DNA of 64,000 bases from Methylophilaceae bacterium (GTDB lineage Bacteria; Pseudomonadota; Gammaproteobacteria; Burkholderiales; Methylophilaceae). Under the pieces are notes generated by a model. It saw only the letters and a program-made list of their open reading frames with translations, was not told where the DNA came from and searched no databases. This document shows, piece by piece, positions 36,991 to 46,121 of this stretch. Where the stretch lies: NCBI GenBank assembly GCA_028351715.1, contig JAOMKM010000002.1, positions 42,515 through 106,514 on the forward strand. Direction: 5' to 3'. A program made the position numbers and the translations under genes. The first letter of the stretch is position 1, and the number at the start of each line of letters is the position of its first letter.

Positions 36991-37671
36991 ATGCTAAAAA
37001 ATACTATCAGGCCTATTCGCAGCTATGTTCTTCGACAAGGAAGGCTAACTAAATATCAATCGGCTGCCCTCGATAAATTTTCAAAAGAATTTGTTATCCC
37101 ATTTGAAAATAAAGAAATTAATTTTGATTCCATTTTTAATGTATCTGAAAATAAAATAATTCTTGAGATAGGTTTTGGAATGGGTGATACAACTGCAAAA
37201 ATTGCTGAAAATTTTAGAGATACTAATTTTATAGGTATCGAAGTTCATTCACCTGGGGTAGGCAATCTACTTAATAGAATTAATGAGAAAGAAATTAAAA
37301 ACTTAAGAATTATTCAGCACGATGCTGTTGAAGTATTAGAGTATATGGTTCCAAATTCTTCACTTGATGGAGTTCATATTTTTTTCCCTGATCCTTGGCA
37401 TAAGAAGAAGCATAATAAGAGAAGGTTGATCCAATCTAATTTTATAGAAAAGATTGGGCATAAAATAAAAAAAAATGGCTATATTCATATCTCTACCGAT
37501 TGGGAGGATTATGCATTGTCGATTATCGATGTATTTAAGTTGACGAATACTTTTAGACTTAAAACAGGAGAGTTCTTTATTAAGCCAGATTACAGACCTA
37601 ATACTAAATACGAGAATCGTGGTATTCGATTAGGGCATCAAGTATGGGATATATTATTTGTTAGGCAATAA
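36991..37671 (+). CDS. trmB: tRNA (guanine-N7-)-methyltransferase TrmB
   Basis: 226 residues. SAM-binding ILEIGFGMGDTTAKIAE near residue 54, then NFIGIEVHSPGVGNLL and the family signature VHIFFPDPWHKKKHNKRRL near residue 130; the end NTKYENRGIRLGH is also typical. Makes m7G46 in tRNA. Overlaps convergent engB by 18 bases at the 3' end. Confidence 0.96.
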   Translation: MLKNTIRPIRSYVLRQGRLTKYQSAALDKFSKEFVIPFENKEINFDSIFNVSENKIILEIGFGMGDTTAKIAENFRDTNFIGIEVHSPGVGNLLNRINEKEIKNLRIIQHDAVEVLEYMVPNSSLDGVHIFFPDPWHKKKHNKRRLIQSNFIEKIGHKIKKNGYIHISTDWEDYALSIIDVFKLTNTFRLKTGEFFIKPDYRPNTKYENRGIRLGHQVWDILFVRQ

Positions 37672-38268
37672 CCAGGATTGTATTTTACTGTCCGCTTCCT
37701 CTACTCCCTTTTTCTTGAGGCTAGAGAATAATTGGACGGTACATTCAGTTTGATATAAATCACTCCATTGTTCTTTTGTTTCACTTTGAACGTCAGATAA
37801 AGTTCTTAGAGATTTTTCTCGCGACAATTTATCACTTTTAGTTAAAAGTATATGAATAGGCTTCTGCCGAGGAGCAAACCAGTCTAGCATTCTGATATCT
37901 AGTTCTGTGAGTGGTCTACGGATATCCATAACAATAATTAATCCAACTAAACTCTCTCGTTCCTGAAGATATCGAGGTAATGTTTTTTGCCAATGATCTC
38001 TAATAGCTGAAGGAACCTTGGCATATCCGTACCCTGGAAGATCGACGAGTGATTTATCATCATCAATCTTAAAAAAGTTAATTAATTGAGTTCTGCCTGG
38101 CTGCTTACTAACGTAGGCGAGACGATTTTGATTGCTAAGCGTATTAATGGCACTCGATTTTCCAGCATTTGAACGACCAGCAAATGCTATTTCATAGCCC
38201 CCATCCTCTGGCAATTCATTGAAATGATTGGCTGAGATAACAAATTTAGCATTTTGTAGTAAAGCCAT
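37654..38268 (-). CDS. engB: Ribosome biogenesis GTP-binding protein EngB (YsxC/YihA)
   Basis: 204 residues. G1 is GRSNAGKSSAIN near residue 31, G3 DLPGYGYAKV, G4 LTKSDKL, with PGRTQLINFF as switch I. An essential GTPase in 50S subunit assembly. In betaproteobacteria it is commonly followed across a divergent spacer by a cytochrome c4 gene, as here. Tail-to-tail overlap with trmB. Confidence 0.96.
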   Translation of the reverse strand: MALLQNAKFVISANHFNELPEDGGYEIAFAGRSNAGKSSAINTLSNQNRLAYVSKQPGRTQLINFFKIDDDKSLVDLPGYGYAKVPSAIRDHWQKTLPRYLQERESLVGLIIVMDIRRPLTELDIRMLDWFAPRQKPIHILLTKSDKLSREKSLRTLSDVQSETKEQWSDLYQTECTVQLFSSLKKKGVEEADSKIQSWLLPNK

Positions 38269-38354
38269 TTATAAACCCTTTAAAGAAGTAAATGCTATCA
38301 CGTTGAACCTATTTTAGTTAAAATGTCTGATTTTAAAACACAGTAGGAGTTTAA

Positions 38355-38410
38355 ATGTTAATCAAAAACTATTTTTTATTTTTTTAGGCCTAGCGAGCAT
38401 CAGTTTTTCT
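38355..38410 (+). other. Out-of-frame signal peptide start of the cytochrome c4-like gene
   Basis: ATG 38355 has a good Shine-Dalgarno (AGGAG, 5 bases upstream) and encodes MLIKNYFLFF, then hits TAG at 38385. One extra T in the T7 run 38379-38385 would continue as LGLASISFSLFAEP straight into the cytochrome frame, giving a full secretion signal ending before EPQ. No other start in the cytochrome frame supplies a signal peptide. The site is either a sequencing or assembly error, a slippage-controlled switch, or a disabling mutation. Confidence 0.78.
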
Positions 38411-38980
38411 TTGTTTGCAGAACCACAAAAATACTCAAATCAATATTTGTCAGCAAAAAAAATAGTAAATAATTTATGCATTGCATGTCATGCAATAGAT
38501 GGTAATAGCTCTATTAGTTTGAATCCAAAATTAGCTGGACAACATTCTGCATACATTACAAAGCAACTTATGAATTTTAAAAATGGCTCAAGAGAGAATG
38601 CGGTAATGGCAGGAATGGTAGCAAGCTTAACTGACGATGATATGAAAAATTTAGGCCTCTACTTTTCCCAGCAGAAACCTAAGTTGTCAACGGCGAAAAC
38701 TAATGGAAAGGGATCTTTAGGTGAAAAAATTTATCGCGGTGGTTTATCAGGTAAAGGCGTGCCAGCATGTGCAAGCTGTCATGGCCCTTCTGGGCATGGA
38801 GTTCCTGATATTTACCCTAGACTCAATGGGCAGCATTCGGATTATTCTCTATCACAGTTAAATTTATTTAGATTAGAAAAGCGAGCTAATGATGAAGGGA
38901 TGATGATGAGGACCATTGCTCAAAAGTTAACTGACAAAGAAATGCAGGCAGTATCAGATTATATTCAAGGCTTACAGTAA
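38411..38980 (+). CDS. Dihaem cytochrome c4-like protein, signal peptide out of frame
   Basis: The open frame from TTG 38411 encodes a dihaem c-type cytochrome with haem motifs CIACH near residue 23 and CASCH near residue 117, each followed by a cyt c4-like segment (LAGQHSAYITKQL and LNGQHSDYSLSQL). Cytochrome c4 carries electrons in the periplasm from bc1 to terminal oxidases. As read, it lacks the secretion signal needed for haem attachment: the signal is encoded from 38355 but shifted by a one-base deficit in a T7 run. With the frame restored it would be about 208 residues. It lies upstream of resB and ccsB, which mature such cytochromes. Confidence 0.85.
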   Translation: MFAEPQKYSNQYLSAKKIVNNLCIACHAIDGNSSISLNPKLAGQHSAYITKQLMNFKNGSRENAVMAGMVASLTDDDMKNLGLYFSQQKPKLSTAKTNGKGSLGEKIYRGGLSGKGVPACASCHGPSGHGVPDIYPRLNGQHSDYSLSQLNLFRLEKRANDEGMMMRTIAQKLTDKEMQAVSDYIQGLQ

Positions 38981-39046
38981 ATAGCCTTTAGATTTTCTTA
39001 TAAACATTTACCATTTTATTTAAATTTTTGAAAATATAGGCGACGT

Positions 39047-40999
39047 TTGATAATTAATAACAATAAAAAAATGAGTTTCTCAAAATTGATGAGCTCAATG
39101 AGGTTTGCAATCACAATGTTATCTTTTGTTGGTATTGCTTCGATTATTGGAACAATATTAAAACAAAAACAACCCTATGAAAGTTATATAATTAAGTTTG
39201 GGCAATTTTGGTTTGATATTTTTAGACAACTAGATTTATTTAATGTCTATCAAGCTATATGGTTCTTGATCATCTTAGTCTTTCTGATTGCTTCAACCTC
39301 ATTGTGTGTTATTAGAAATAGTCCTAGCATTCTTAGAGAGTATAAAAAATTTCAGGACCAAATTCGTGAAAAATCTCTTCGCTCCTTTAAGCATTGCTAT
39401 GAAATAAGTGTACCTTCTTTTAATAAATTAGATTTAATCTCTTTATTGGAAAAGAATAATTTTAAAGTTCGTGAGAAAAAAAATAATTCCAGTGATTTGT
39501 TGATCATTGCAAAGAAAGGCAGCTTTCAGAAGCTAGGTTATATATTTACTCATCTTGCTATCATTATAATCAGTGTCGGAGGAATTCTAGACGGTAACTT
39601 AATGTTAAAAACACAGGAATTATTGGGGATTAAGCAAATACAATTGCTAGATTTACCATTATCTGAAATCCCTAGCAAAAGTCGACTAGATTTAAATAAT
39701 TTCTCATATCGGGCTAACGTATTATTATCTGAAGGGGAAAAACAAGATGTTGGAGTCATTCCATCTAAAGATGGTTATTTAATTCAAGAACTACCTTTCT
39801 CTGTTGGACTGAAAGACTTTAATATTGAACATTACTCTTCTGGACAACCAAAATCGTTTGAAAGTGATCTTATTTTGACAAGTAAGTTGACAGGAAAAAT
39901 AAAAGAGCAAAAAATTAGTGTCAATAAGCCAGTTACCTTTGAGGGAGTAACAATCTATCAATCTGACTTTCAAGATGGTGGAACAAAATTAAATATAGTG
40001 ACTACTGACCTTCGGACTAATAATAAATCTCAGCCGATGAAAGCTGAAGTTTTTAAAAGTAACAGTCTGATTTATATGAACCAATCATTTTCTTTTGAAT
40101 TTGAGGACTTTAGACTATTTAATATTTTGGATATTGATAGCTCTCAAAAAAAGAACTCAAAAAACGTAGGGCCAAATTTTACCTATAAAATTAGAAATGA
40201 ATCTGGGCAGGCAAATGAATACCAAACATATCAATTGCCAATGAAGTTGGAGGGAAGATACTTTTTTGTAAGTGGAATGAGGGAAACTCCCCAAGAAGAT
40301 TATAAGTTTCTTAAAATGCCTGCTGATGCTGAGAGAGGTCTTGATGGATTTTTGATTTTTAAGAATTTACTTTTGGATAAAGAAACTATTAAAAGAGCTA
40401 TTAATCAAGTGATCTCGACTTCCAGCTCTAGTAAGAGTGTTAATAGTGGTAACTTAGAGCTAAGCACCTTAAGACTTTTTAAAACTTTCCAGCAGGGAGG
40501 TTATAACGATGTAGCACTCAGTATCGATAAGAATATTCCAATACAAGAGCAAGAATCTGCAGCAAATGCCTATATTAAAATTATTCATTTAGTAACAAAT
40601 CAAGTATTACTTGATTACCAAAAAAATAATACTTCAACTAAATTTTTTGAGCGTGAAGATTTATCATTATTTACTCAGGACGCATTAAATGCCTATAGTG
40701 ATAGTTTTTTTTATGGGACTCCTTTATTTCTTGAATTAAAAGATTTTGAACATGTCCAAGCTAGCGGCTTACAGTTAACAAAATCCCCAGGTAAGTTTTG
40801 GGTTTACTTAGGCTCTATACTGTTAGTAATTGGAATCTTTTGTATGATTTATGTCCAAGAGGTTCGTTTATGGGTTTTAAAAAAGAAAAATAGTAAAAAT
40901 ATTTTATTGACACTAACAACAAATCGTCATCACCTTACTTTCGATAAATATGCAAATGATATAAAAAATAAGATTAATTCATTTAGTAAAAAAGGATAA
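39047..40999 (+). CDS. resB: Cytochrome c biogenesis protein ResB (Ccs1), System II
   Basis: 650 residues. Three N-terminal helices (residues about 15-40, 65-85, 160-185), a large periplasmic domain and a C-terminal helix near residue 600 (FWVYLGSILLVIGIFCMIYV) fit ResB. Together with CcsA/CcsB it delivers and attaches haem to apocytochromes c in the periplasm. TTG 39047 with a weak TAGG upstream is used here; ATG 39071 is an alternative start eight codons in. ccsB begins two bases after its stop. Confidence 0.92.
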   Translation: MIINNNKKMSFSKLMSSMRFAITMLSFVGIASIIGTILKQKQPYESYIIKFGQFWFDIFRQLDLFNVYQAIWFLIILVFLIASTSLCVIRNSPSILREYKKFQDQIREKSLRSFKHCYEISVPSFNKLDLISLLEKNNFKVREKKNNSSDLLIIAKKGSFQKLGYIFTHLAIIIISVGGILDGNLMLKTQELLGIKQIQLLDLPLSEIPSKSRLDLNNFSYRANVLLSEGEKQDVGVIPSKDGYLIQELPFSVGLKDFNIEHYSSGQPKSFESDLILTSKLTGKIKEQKISVNKPVTFEGVTIYQSDFQDGGTKLNIVTTDLRTNNKSQPMKAEVFKSNSLIYMNQSFSFEFEDFRLFNILDIDSSQKKNSKNVGPNFTYKIRNESGQANEYQTYQLPMKLEGRYFFVSGMRETPQEDYKFLKMPADAERGLDGFLIFKNLLLDKETIKRAINQVISTSSSSKSVNSGNLELSTLRLFKTFQQGGYNDVALSIDKNIPIQEQESAANAYIKIIHLVTNQVLLDYQKNNTSTKFFEREDLSLFTQDALNAYSDSFFYGTPLFLELKDFEHVQASGLQLTKSPGKFWVYLGSILLVIGIFCMIYVQEVRLWVLKKKNSKNILLTLTTNRHHLTFDKYANDIKNKINSFSKKG

Positions 41000-41001
41000 G
41001 T

Positions 41002-42111
41002 ATGAAAGACCAAGTGAGTCTTTATAATAAAATTTTTATCGGCGGCCTAACTATTTTAGCCTCCTATGCCCTTCTTCAGTTTCATAATTATATGGATGGC
41101 TATGAGGTTGCTATTTTAATTAGTTCTGTTTTTGCTTTTTCATGGCTAGGATTTTCTTGGCGCAATTTTAAAAGTTACTTCTCAACTATTTTTTTATTAG
41201 CCTTTTTATCAATTTTTCTTTACCAGGGAAATTTATTAATCGTCGAAGAGAATTTCCTCTTAAAATATTTCCTCTCTAGCCAGTCAGCGATTATGTGGAT
41301 GAGTGCGTTGTATCCATTAAGTTTAATTATTTACTGGTTTCATCTTTTTAATTCTCAAGACTTTTCAGGCAAGCTAGCTTCCAGCTTAGTATGGATTGCA
41401 ACGACTCTCGGGACGGCTGGGCTTCTTATTCGCTGGTACGAGTCTTATTTAATTAATATTGATGTCGGACACATTCCAATTAGTAACCTCTATGAAGTGT
41501 TTGTTTTGTTTTGCATTATTACTGCACTAATCTATCTTTACTATGAGGAGAGAATAGGCACAAAAAAGCTCGGTGCCTTTATTTTAATTATTATCAATAT
41601 TGCAGTAGGCTTTTTACTTTGGTATAGCTTTGCAAAAGGCGCGCATGAGATTCAACCTTTAGTTCCTGCGCTGCAGTCATATTGGATGAAGATTCATGTA
41701 CCAGCAAATTTTATTGGTTATGGCGCATTTGCAATTGCGGCGATGGTTTCTGTGGCCTATCTTATTGTAGACAAAGGATGGCTAACTAAATATCTCCCTG
41801 AAAAAGATGTTTTAGATGACTTGACTTACCGTGCGATAGCTATCGGGTTTATATTTTTTACAATTGCGACGATACTCGGTGCAGTATGGGCAGCAGAAGC
41901 ATGGGGCGGTTATTGGTCATGGGACCCTAAAGAAACATGGGCTTTAATAGTATGGTTAAATTATGCAGCTTGGCTTCATTTAAGGCTAATTAAGGGGCTA
42001 AGAGGAAATATACTCGCATGGTGGTCAATTATTGGCCTATTTATTACAGCATTTTGCTTTTTAGGGGTTAATTTATTTTTATCTGGCCTACATTCGTATG
42101 GCGAATTATAA
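41002..42111 (+). CDS. ccsB: Cytochrome c biogenesis protein CcsB (CcsA/ResC type)
   Basis: 369 residues, about eight to ten helices. The haem-handling WWD signature is WGGYWSWDPKETWALIVWL near residue 310, flanked by conserved His in HVPANFIGYG and HLRLIKGLRGN. Partner of ResB in System II haem export and ligation to CxxCH. Second gene of the operon. The 64 bases to mlaF are AT-rich and likely carry the mla promoter; no hairpin terminator seen. Confidence 0.93.
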   Translation: MKDQVSLYNKIFIGGLTILASYALLQFHNYMDGYEVAILISSVFAFSWLGFSWRNFKSYFSTIFLLAFLSIFLYQGNLLIVEENFLLKYFLSSQSAIMWMSALYPLSLIIYWFHLFNSQDFSGKLASSLVWIATTLGTAGLLIRWYESYLINIDVGHIPISNLYEVFVLFCIITALIYLYYEERIGTKKLGAFILIIINIAVGFLLWYSFAKGAHEIQPLVPALQSYWMKIHVPANFIGYGAFAIAAMVSVAYLIVDKGWLTKYLPEKDVLDDLTYRAIAIGFIFFTIATILGAVWAAEAWGGYWSWDPKETWALIVWLNYAAWLHLRLIKGLRGNILAWWSIIGLFITAFCFLGVNLFLSGLHSYGEL

Positions 42112-42175
42112 AAATTTTACTTTTTTAAGTTAGAATTGAGGTTGTGTTAATTATTTTTTAAGATTAAATACAATT

Positions 42176-42970
42176 ATGTCAAACAGTATTATTTCCATCA
42201 AAGATTTAAGTTTTGGTTATGGCGATCGCCTTTTGCACAAAGGAATTGATATGGAATTTCCACGTGGCAAAGTATCAGCCATTATGGGTGGAAGTGGCAG
42301 TGGTAAAACTACTATTCTTAGATTAATAGGTGGACAATTAAAGCCAACTTCCGGTCAGGTCGAGGTTGATGGTACGATCGTTCATAAACAAAATAGAGAT
42401 GGCATTTATCGATTACGTCGAAAAATGGGGATGTTATTTCAGCACGGAGCGCTTTTTAGCGACCTTTCAGTTTTTGAGAATGTCGCATTTCCTATGAGGG
42501 AACATACGAACCTCCCTGAGAATATAATAAAAGATTTAGTTTTATTAAAATTGAATGCTGTAGGTTTGAGGGGAGCGGCATACTTAATGCCCCCTGAATT
42601 ATCAGGAGGTATGGCAAGGCGAGTGGCTTTAGCCAGAGCGATTGCATTGGACCCAGATATTATCATGTACGATGAACCATTCGCTGGCCTTGATCCAATT
42701 TCAATGGCAGTTATATGTGATCTAATTAGATCGTTAAATGATGCGTTAGGAGCTACCTCAATAATAGTAACTCATGATGTCGCGGAAACATTTTCATTTG
42801 CAGACTACATATATTTTGTCGCAGACGGGGTAGTTGCGGCAGAAGGGTCACCAAAACAACTAATGGCATCTAAATTACCTTTTGTTAAGCAATTTATTCA
42901 TGCTGAAAAAGATGGTCCAGTACCCTTTCACTATGATGCCCCAAGTATGAAAGAGGATTTTGCTCTTTGA
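42176..42970 (+). CDS. mlaF: Phospholipid transport ABC ATPase MlaF
   Basis: 264 residues. Walker A GGSGSGKTT near residue 38, Q-loop LFQHGALFSDLSVFENVAFP, signature LSGGMARRVALARA, Walker B DIIMYDEPFAGLDP. The ATPase of the MlaFEDB complex that moves phospholipids between the inner membrane and MlaC to keep the outer leaflet asymmetric. First of mlaFEDCB, with a 4-base overlap into mlaE. Confidence 0.96.
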   Translation: MSNSIISIKDLSFGYGDRLLHKGIDMEFPRGKVSAIMGGSGSGKTTILRLIGGQLKPTSGQVEVDGTIVHKQNRDGIYRLRRKMGMLFQHGALFSDLSVFENVAFPMREHTNLPENIIKDLVLLKLNAVGLRGAAYLMPPELSGGMARRVALARAIALDPDIIMYDEPFAGLDPISMAVICDLIRSLNDALGATSIIVTHDVAETFSFADYIYFVADGVVAAEGSPKQLMASKLPFVKQFIHAEKDGPVPFHYDAPSMKEDFAL

Positions 42971-43767
42971 ATATAAATACGAAAACTTTATTAAAATTTT
43001 TTGAAAAAATAGGACGTTCTTTTTCAGTTAGAGCCCTTAGATTAGGTGCAGCAACTCGACTTTTCTATCTTATATTAATTTATTCTGCCGATAGTTTTAA
43101 AAGAATTCATCTGACTATCCGTGAAATTTATTTCACAGGGGTTATGTCTTTAGTAATTATAATTGTTTCTGCATTTTTCGTTGGAATGGTGCTTGGCTTG
43201 CAGGGCTACTATACACTTCAAAAATATGGGTCATCTGAGGCAATAGGAGTATTAGTTGCATTATCATTGGTAAGAGAATTAGGTCCTGTCGTTACTGCCC
43301 TTTTATTTGCAGGAAGAGCGGGAACATCTATCACTGCTGAAATAGGACTAATGAAAGCGACAGAACAATTATCAGCTATGGAGATGATGGCAGTAAGTCC
43401 CGTTGCAAGAATTATTGCTCCAAGATTCTGGGCTGGTGTAATTGCAATGCCTATTTTGGCTTCAATTTTCTCAATGGTTGGTGTGTTGGGAGGCTATGTT
43501 GTGGCAGTTCCTATAATTGGTGTTGATGAAGGAGCTTTCTGGTCACAAATGCAAGCGAATGTTGATTTTAGATTTGATATTGTTAATGGGTTAATTAAGA
43601 GTGTGGTATTTGGGATAGCATGTACAATTATTGCACTTTTTGAGGGTTTTGATGCACCTCCAACGGCAGAAGGCGTGAGTCGAGCTACAACGAGAACAGT
43701 TGTTACCTCTTCATTGGCTATTCTGGGGTTAGATTTTGTACTTACATCATTTATGATTAGTGGTTAA
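42967..43767 (+). CDS. mlaE: Phospholipid transport permease MlaE
   Basis: 266 residues, five or six helices. Family motifs GMVLGLQGYYTLQKYG, LVRELGPVVTALLFAGRAGT and AEIGLMKATEQLSAMEMM are clear, with the end GATTRTVVTSS-like segment before the last helix (bases ~43680-43760). TTG start overlapping the mlaF stop (TTGA). Inner-membrane core of the Mla complex. Confidence 0.96.
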   Translation: MNINTKTLLKFFEKIGRSFSVRALRLGAATRLFYLILIYSADSFKRIHLTIREIYFTGVMSLVIIIVSAFFVGMVLGLQGYYTLQKYGSSEAIGVLVALSLVRELGPVVTALLFAGRAGTSITAEIGLMKATEQLSAMEMMAVSPVARIIAPRFWAGVIAMPILASIFSMVGVLGGYVVAVPIIGVDEGAFWSQMQANVDFRFDIVNGLIKSVVFGIACTIIALFEGFDAPPTAEGVSRATTRTVVTSSLAILGLDFVLTSFMISG

Positions 43768-43793
43768 AATAAACCAAGGACTAAAGGATTATT

Positions 43794-44255
43794 ATGGATA
43801 AAATTAAACTTGATGCATGGGTAGGAATATTTGTTGCAATTGGAGTTATTTCATTGCTCGGACTTGCCATGAAGGTTGGAAATTTAACCTCTAATGATAT
43901 TAGGGAAACTTATATGGTGACTGCTAATTTTGAAAATATTGGCGGACTAAAGCCTAGAGCGCCAGTAAAGGGGGCAGGGGTTGTTGTTGGGAGAGTTAAT
44001 TCAATTGTATTTGATACAGAAGCTTATCATGCAATTGTGAGCATTGATATTGATAAGAGATATGTATTCCCTAAAGATACATTTGCCAATATATACACAG
44101 CAGGTTTATTGGGGGAGCAATATATAGGTCTTGAGGCTGGGGGTGAAGAGAAAAATTTAGAACAGGGCGATCGAATTATACAAACCCAAGATGCTGTCGT
44201 ACTAGAAAAGCTTATAAGCCAATTCCTATATACTAAAGCATCAGAGGAGGAATAA
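43794..44255 (+). CDS. mlaD: Mla substrate-binding MCE protein MlaD
   Basis: 153 residues. One N-terminal anchor helix (WVGIFVAIGVISLLGLAMKV) then an MCE domain with ENIGGLKPRAPVKGAGVVVG and GLLGEQYIGLEAG. MCE proteins form hexameric rings with a lipid tunnel. Ends one base before mlaC. Confidence 0.95.
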   Translation: MDKIKLDAWVGIFVAIGVISLLGLAMKVGNLTSNDIRETYMVTANFENIGGLKPRAPVKGAGVVVGRVNSIVFDTEAYHAIVSIDIDKRYVFPKDTFANIYTAGLLGEQYIGLEAGGEEKNLEQGDRIIQTQDAVVLEKLISQFLYTKASEEE

Positions 44256-44256
44256 A

Positions 44257-44871
44257 ATGAAATTTATTCCATTAAATAAGTGGATTTTTAGCTTTATAAT
44301 AATCTTATTTTCGACTTTAGTTTTTGCTGGGCTTGCGCCTGATGAATTAGTTAGGAAAACTGCGGATGATGTTATTTCTGCAATAAAGAGTGATAAAGAT
44401 ATTCAGAGTGGAAATAAGCAAAAGATATACCAACTGGCAGAAGAAAAAATATTACCAAGCTTTGACTTTGAAAAAATTTCAAGGTTAGTTTTAGGTAAAG
44501 CATGGCGAAAAGCGACAGACCTACAAAAAAAACAATTTAAAAGTGAATTTAGAAGTCTATTATTAAGAACTTATTCAATAGCTTTATCAAAATACAAAGA
44601 TCAGGGTATTGAAATTAAACCAATGCGTATGAAGCCTACTGACGAGATAGTTACTGTAAAAACAGAAATTGTTCAAGATGGAGCGCAACCAATAAAGGTA
44701 AATTATGCGCTAGCTAAAAATGGAAATACTTGGTTAGTATTTGATATTGTTATTGAGGGGGTAAGTTTGGTAACAAATTACAGAAGCCAATTCTCTAGTG
44801 AAATTAGAAAAGGTGGGATGGATTCACTAAATAAGAAGTTAGCTAAAAAAAATAAGAGTATTAAAGATTGA
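44257..44871 (+). CDS. mlaC: Periplasmic phospholipid carrier MlaC
   Basis: 204 residues with signal peptide (WIFSFIIILFSTLVFA, cleavage before GLAP). Typical MlaC blocks: LPSFDFEKISRLVLGKAWRK near residue 70 and WLVFDIVIEGVSLVTNYRSQ near residue 160. Ferries single phospholipids across the periplasm between MlaA and MlaFEDB. Overlaps mlaB by 4 bases. Confidence 0.94.
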   Translation: MKFIPLNKWIFSFIIILFSTLVFAGLAPDELVRKTADDVISAIKSDKDIQSGNKQKIYQLAEEKILPSFDFEKISRLVLGKAWRKATDLQKKQFKSEFRSLLLRTYSIALSKYKDQGIEIKPMRMKPTDEIVTVKTEIVQDGAQPIKVNYALAKNGNTWLVFDIVIEGVSLVTNYRSQFSSEIRKGGMDSLNKKLAKKNKSIKD

Positions 44872-45161
44872 TAGAATTCACAAAGACTGAAAATAATACT
44901 TGGGTGTTAAGAGGTAATTTAACATTTGAAAATATTTCTAAAGTAATCGAGAAAGCTAAGGACTTTAACTGGCAGCATTCTGTTAATCTTGATTTGAGTG
45001 GAGCGGGAGATGTCGATACCTCTCTCTTGGCTCTTATTTTTCATTGGAAGCGATTAGCTAAAGTAAATAAAAAAAATGTTTTTATTTCCGCTGCTCCGGA
45101 AAATCTTATGAAACTTGCTAGGCTCTACGGCGCTGAAGAATTCATTTTAAGTAAAAACTAA
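44868..45161 (+). CDS. mlaB: STAS-domain protein MlaB
   Basis: 97 residues, single STAS domain. The conserved Asp-Thr-Ser patch is GAGDVDTSLLAL near residue 46; the Thr there is needed for MlaF stimulation in E. coli. TTG start overlapping the mlaC stop (TTGA). Regulatory cap of the Mla ATPase. The 45 bases after it are AT-rich and may hold a promoter for the ABC-2 pair. Confidence 0.86.
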   Translation: MIEFTKTENNTWVLRGNLTFENISKVIEKAKDFNWQHSVNLDLSGAGDVDTSLLALIFHWKRLAKVNKKNVFISAAPENLMKLARLYGAEEFILSKN

Positions 45162-45206
45162 ATACTCCCATTTTATTTTAAAATTTTAATATAAGAAATA
45201 CATAAT

Positions 45207-46118
45207 ATGAAGCCTGCTATTGTCTATAAAAACGTAAAAAAAAATTACGGATCAGTTAAGGCTGTTAATGGAATATCTTTATCTATCCCACAGGGCGAAT
45301 TTTTTGGGCTATTGGGTCCTAATGGAGCTGGTAAATCGACTATGATAAATATGCTCGGGGGATTAGCAACTCCATCATCAGGGAAAATAGATGTTATGGG
45401 GAGAGATGTTCAAAAAGACTATCAAGAAGCAAGGCATTCGGTTGGAATTGTTCCACAGGAATTAGTTTTCGACCCTTTTTTTAACGTTAGGGAAATGTTG
45501 AGATTCCAAGCAGGTTATTTTGGAAAAGGTAAAGAAAATGATAAGTGGGTAGATGAGGTAATAGATCGCCTAGACCTTAGAGATAAGGCAAATACAAATA
45601 TGAGAGCACTTTCAGGTGGTATGAAGAGGCGGGCGTTAATTGCGCAGGCGCTTGTTCACAGACCACCGGTAATTGTTTTAGATGAGCCAACAGCAGGCGT
45701 TGATGTGGAACTAAGGCAGAAGCTATGGAGCTTTATTAAAGATCTAAATAAAGAAGGTCATACAATTGTTTTAACAACTCACTATTTAGAAGAAGCAGAG
45801 GCATTATGTAATTCTGTGGCAATGCTCAGATTAGGAAAAATTGTGGCTCTTGACACTACTAGAAACCTACTTAAGAAGTTTTCAACAAAAAATTTAATGC
45901 TTCGGCTAAATTTTATGGCTAAGAAAGCGCTGCCCCAGTCAGTAAAAAATTTCTCTTATGTTGAATCGGATGGTGCATTTATTTTTCAATTAAAAAAGAT
46001 TACTGATATTGCAGAAATTACTGAAGCGCTAAAAAAATCTAAAATTGAAATAATTGACATGCAAACAGTAGATACTGATCTTGAGAATGTATTTTTAAAG
46101 TTAACAGGAGCTAAATAA
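45207..46118 (+). CDS. ABC-2 type exporter ATPase (YadG-like)
   Basis: 303 residues. Walker A LLGPNGAGKSTMIN near residue 37, signature ALSGGMKRRALIAQAL, Walker B VIVLDEPTAGVDVE, H-loop TTHYLEEAEAL. The C-terminal 80 residues are the usual extension of DrrA/YadG-type ATPases. It must work with the permease encoded three bases downstream. Substrate unknown; drug, lipid or polysaccharide precursors are all possible. It lies between mlaB and ibaG. Confidence 0.92.
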   Translation: MKPAIVYKNVKKNYGSVKAVNGISLSIPQGEFFGLLGPNGAGKSTMINMLGGLATPSSGKIDVMGRDVQKDYQEARHSVGIVPQELVFDPFFNVREMLRFQAGYFGKGKENDKWVDEVIDRLDLRDKANTNMRALSGGMKRRALIAQALVHRPPVIVLDEPTAGVDVELRQKLWSFIKDLNKEGHTIVLTTHYLEEAEALCNSVAMLRLGKIVALDTTRNLLKKFSTKNLMLRLNFMAKKALPQSVKNFSYVESDGAFIFQLKKITDIAEITEALKKSKIEIIDMQTVDTDLENVFLKLTGAK

Positions 46119-46121
46119 AAA

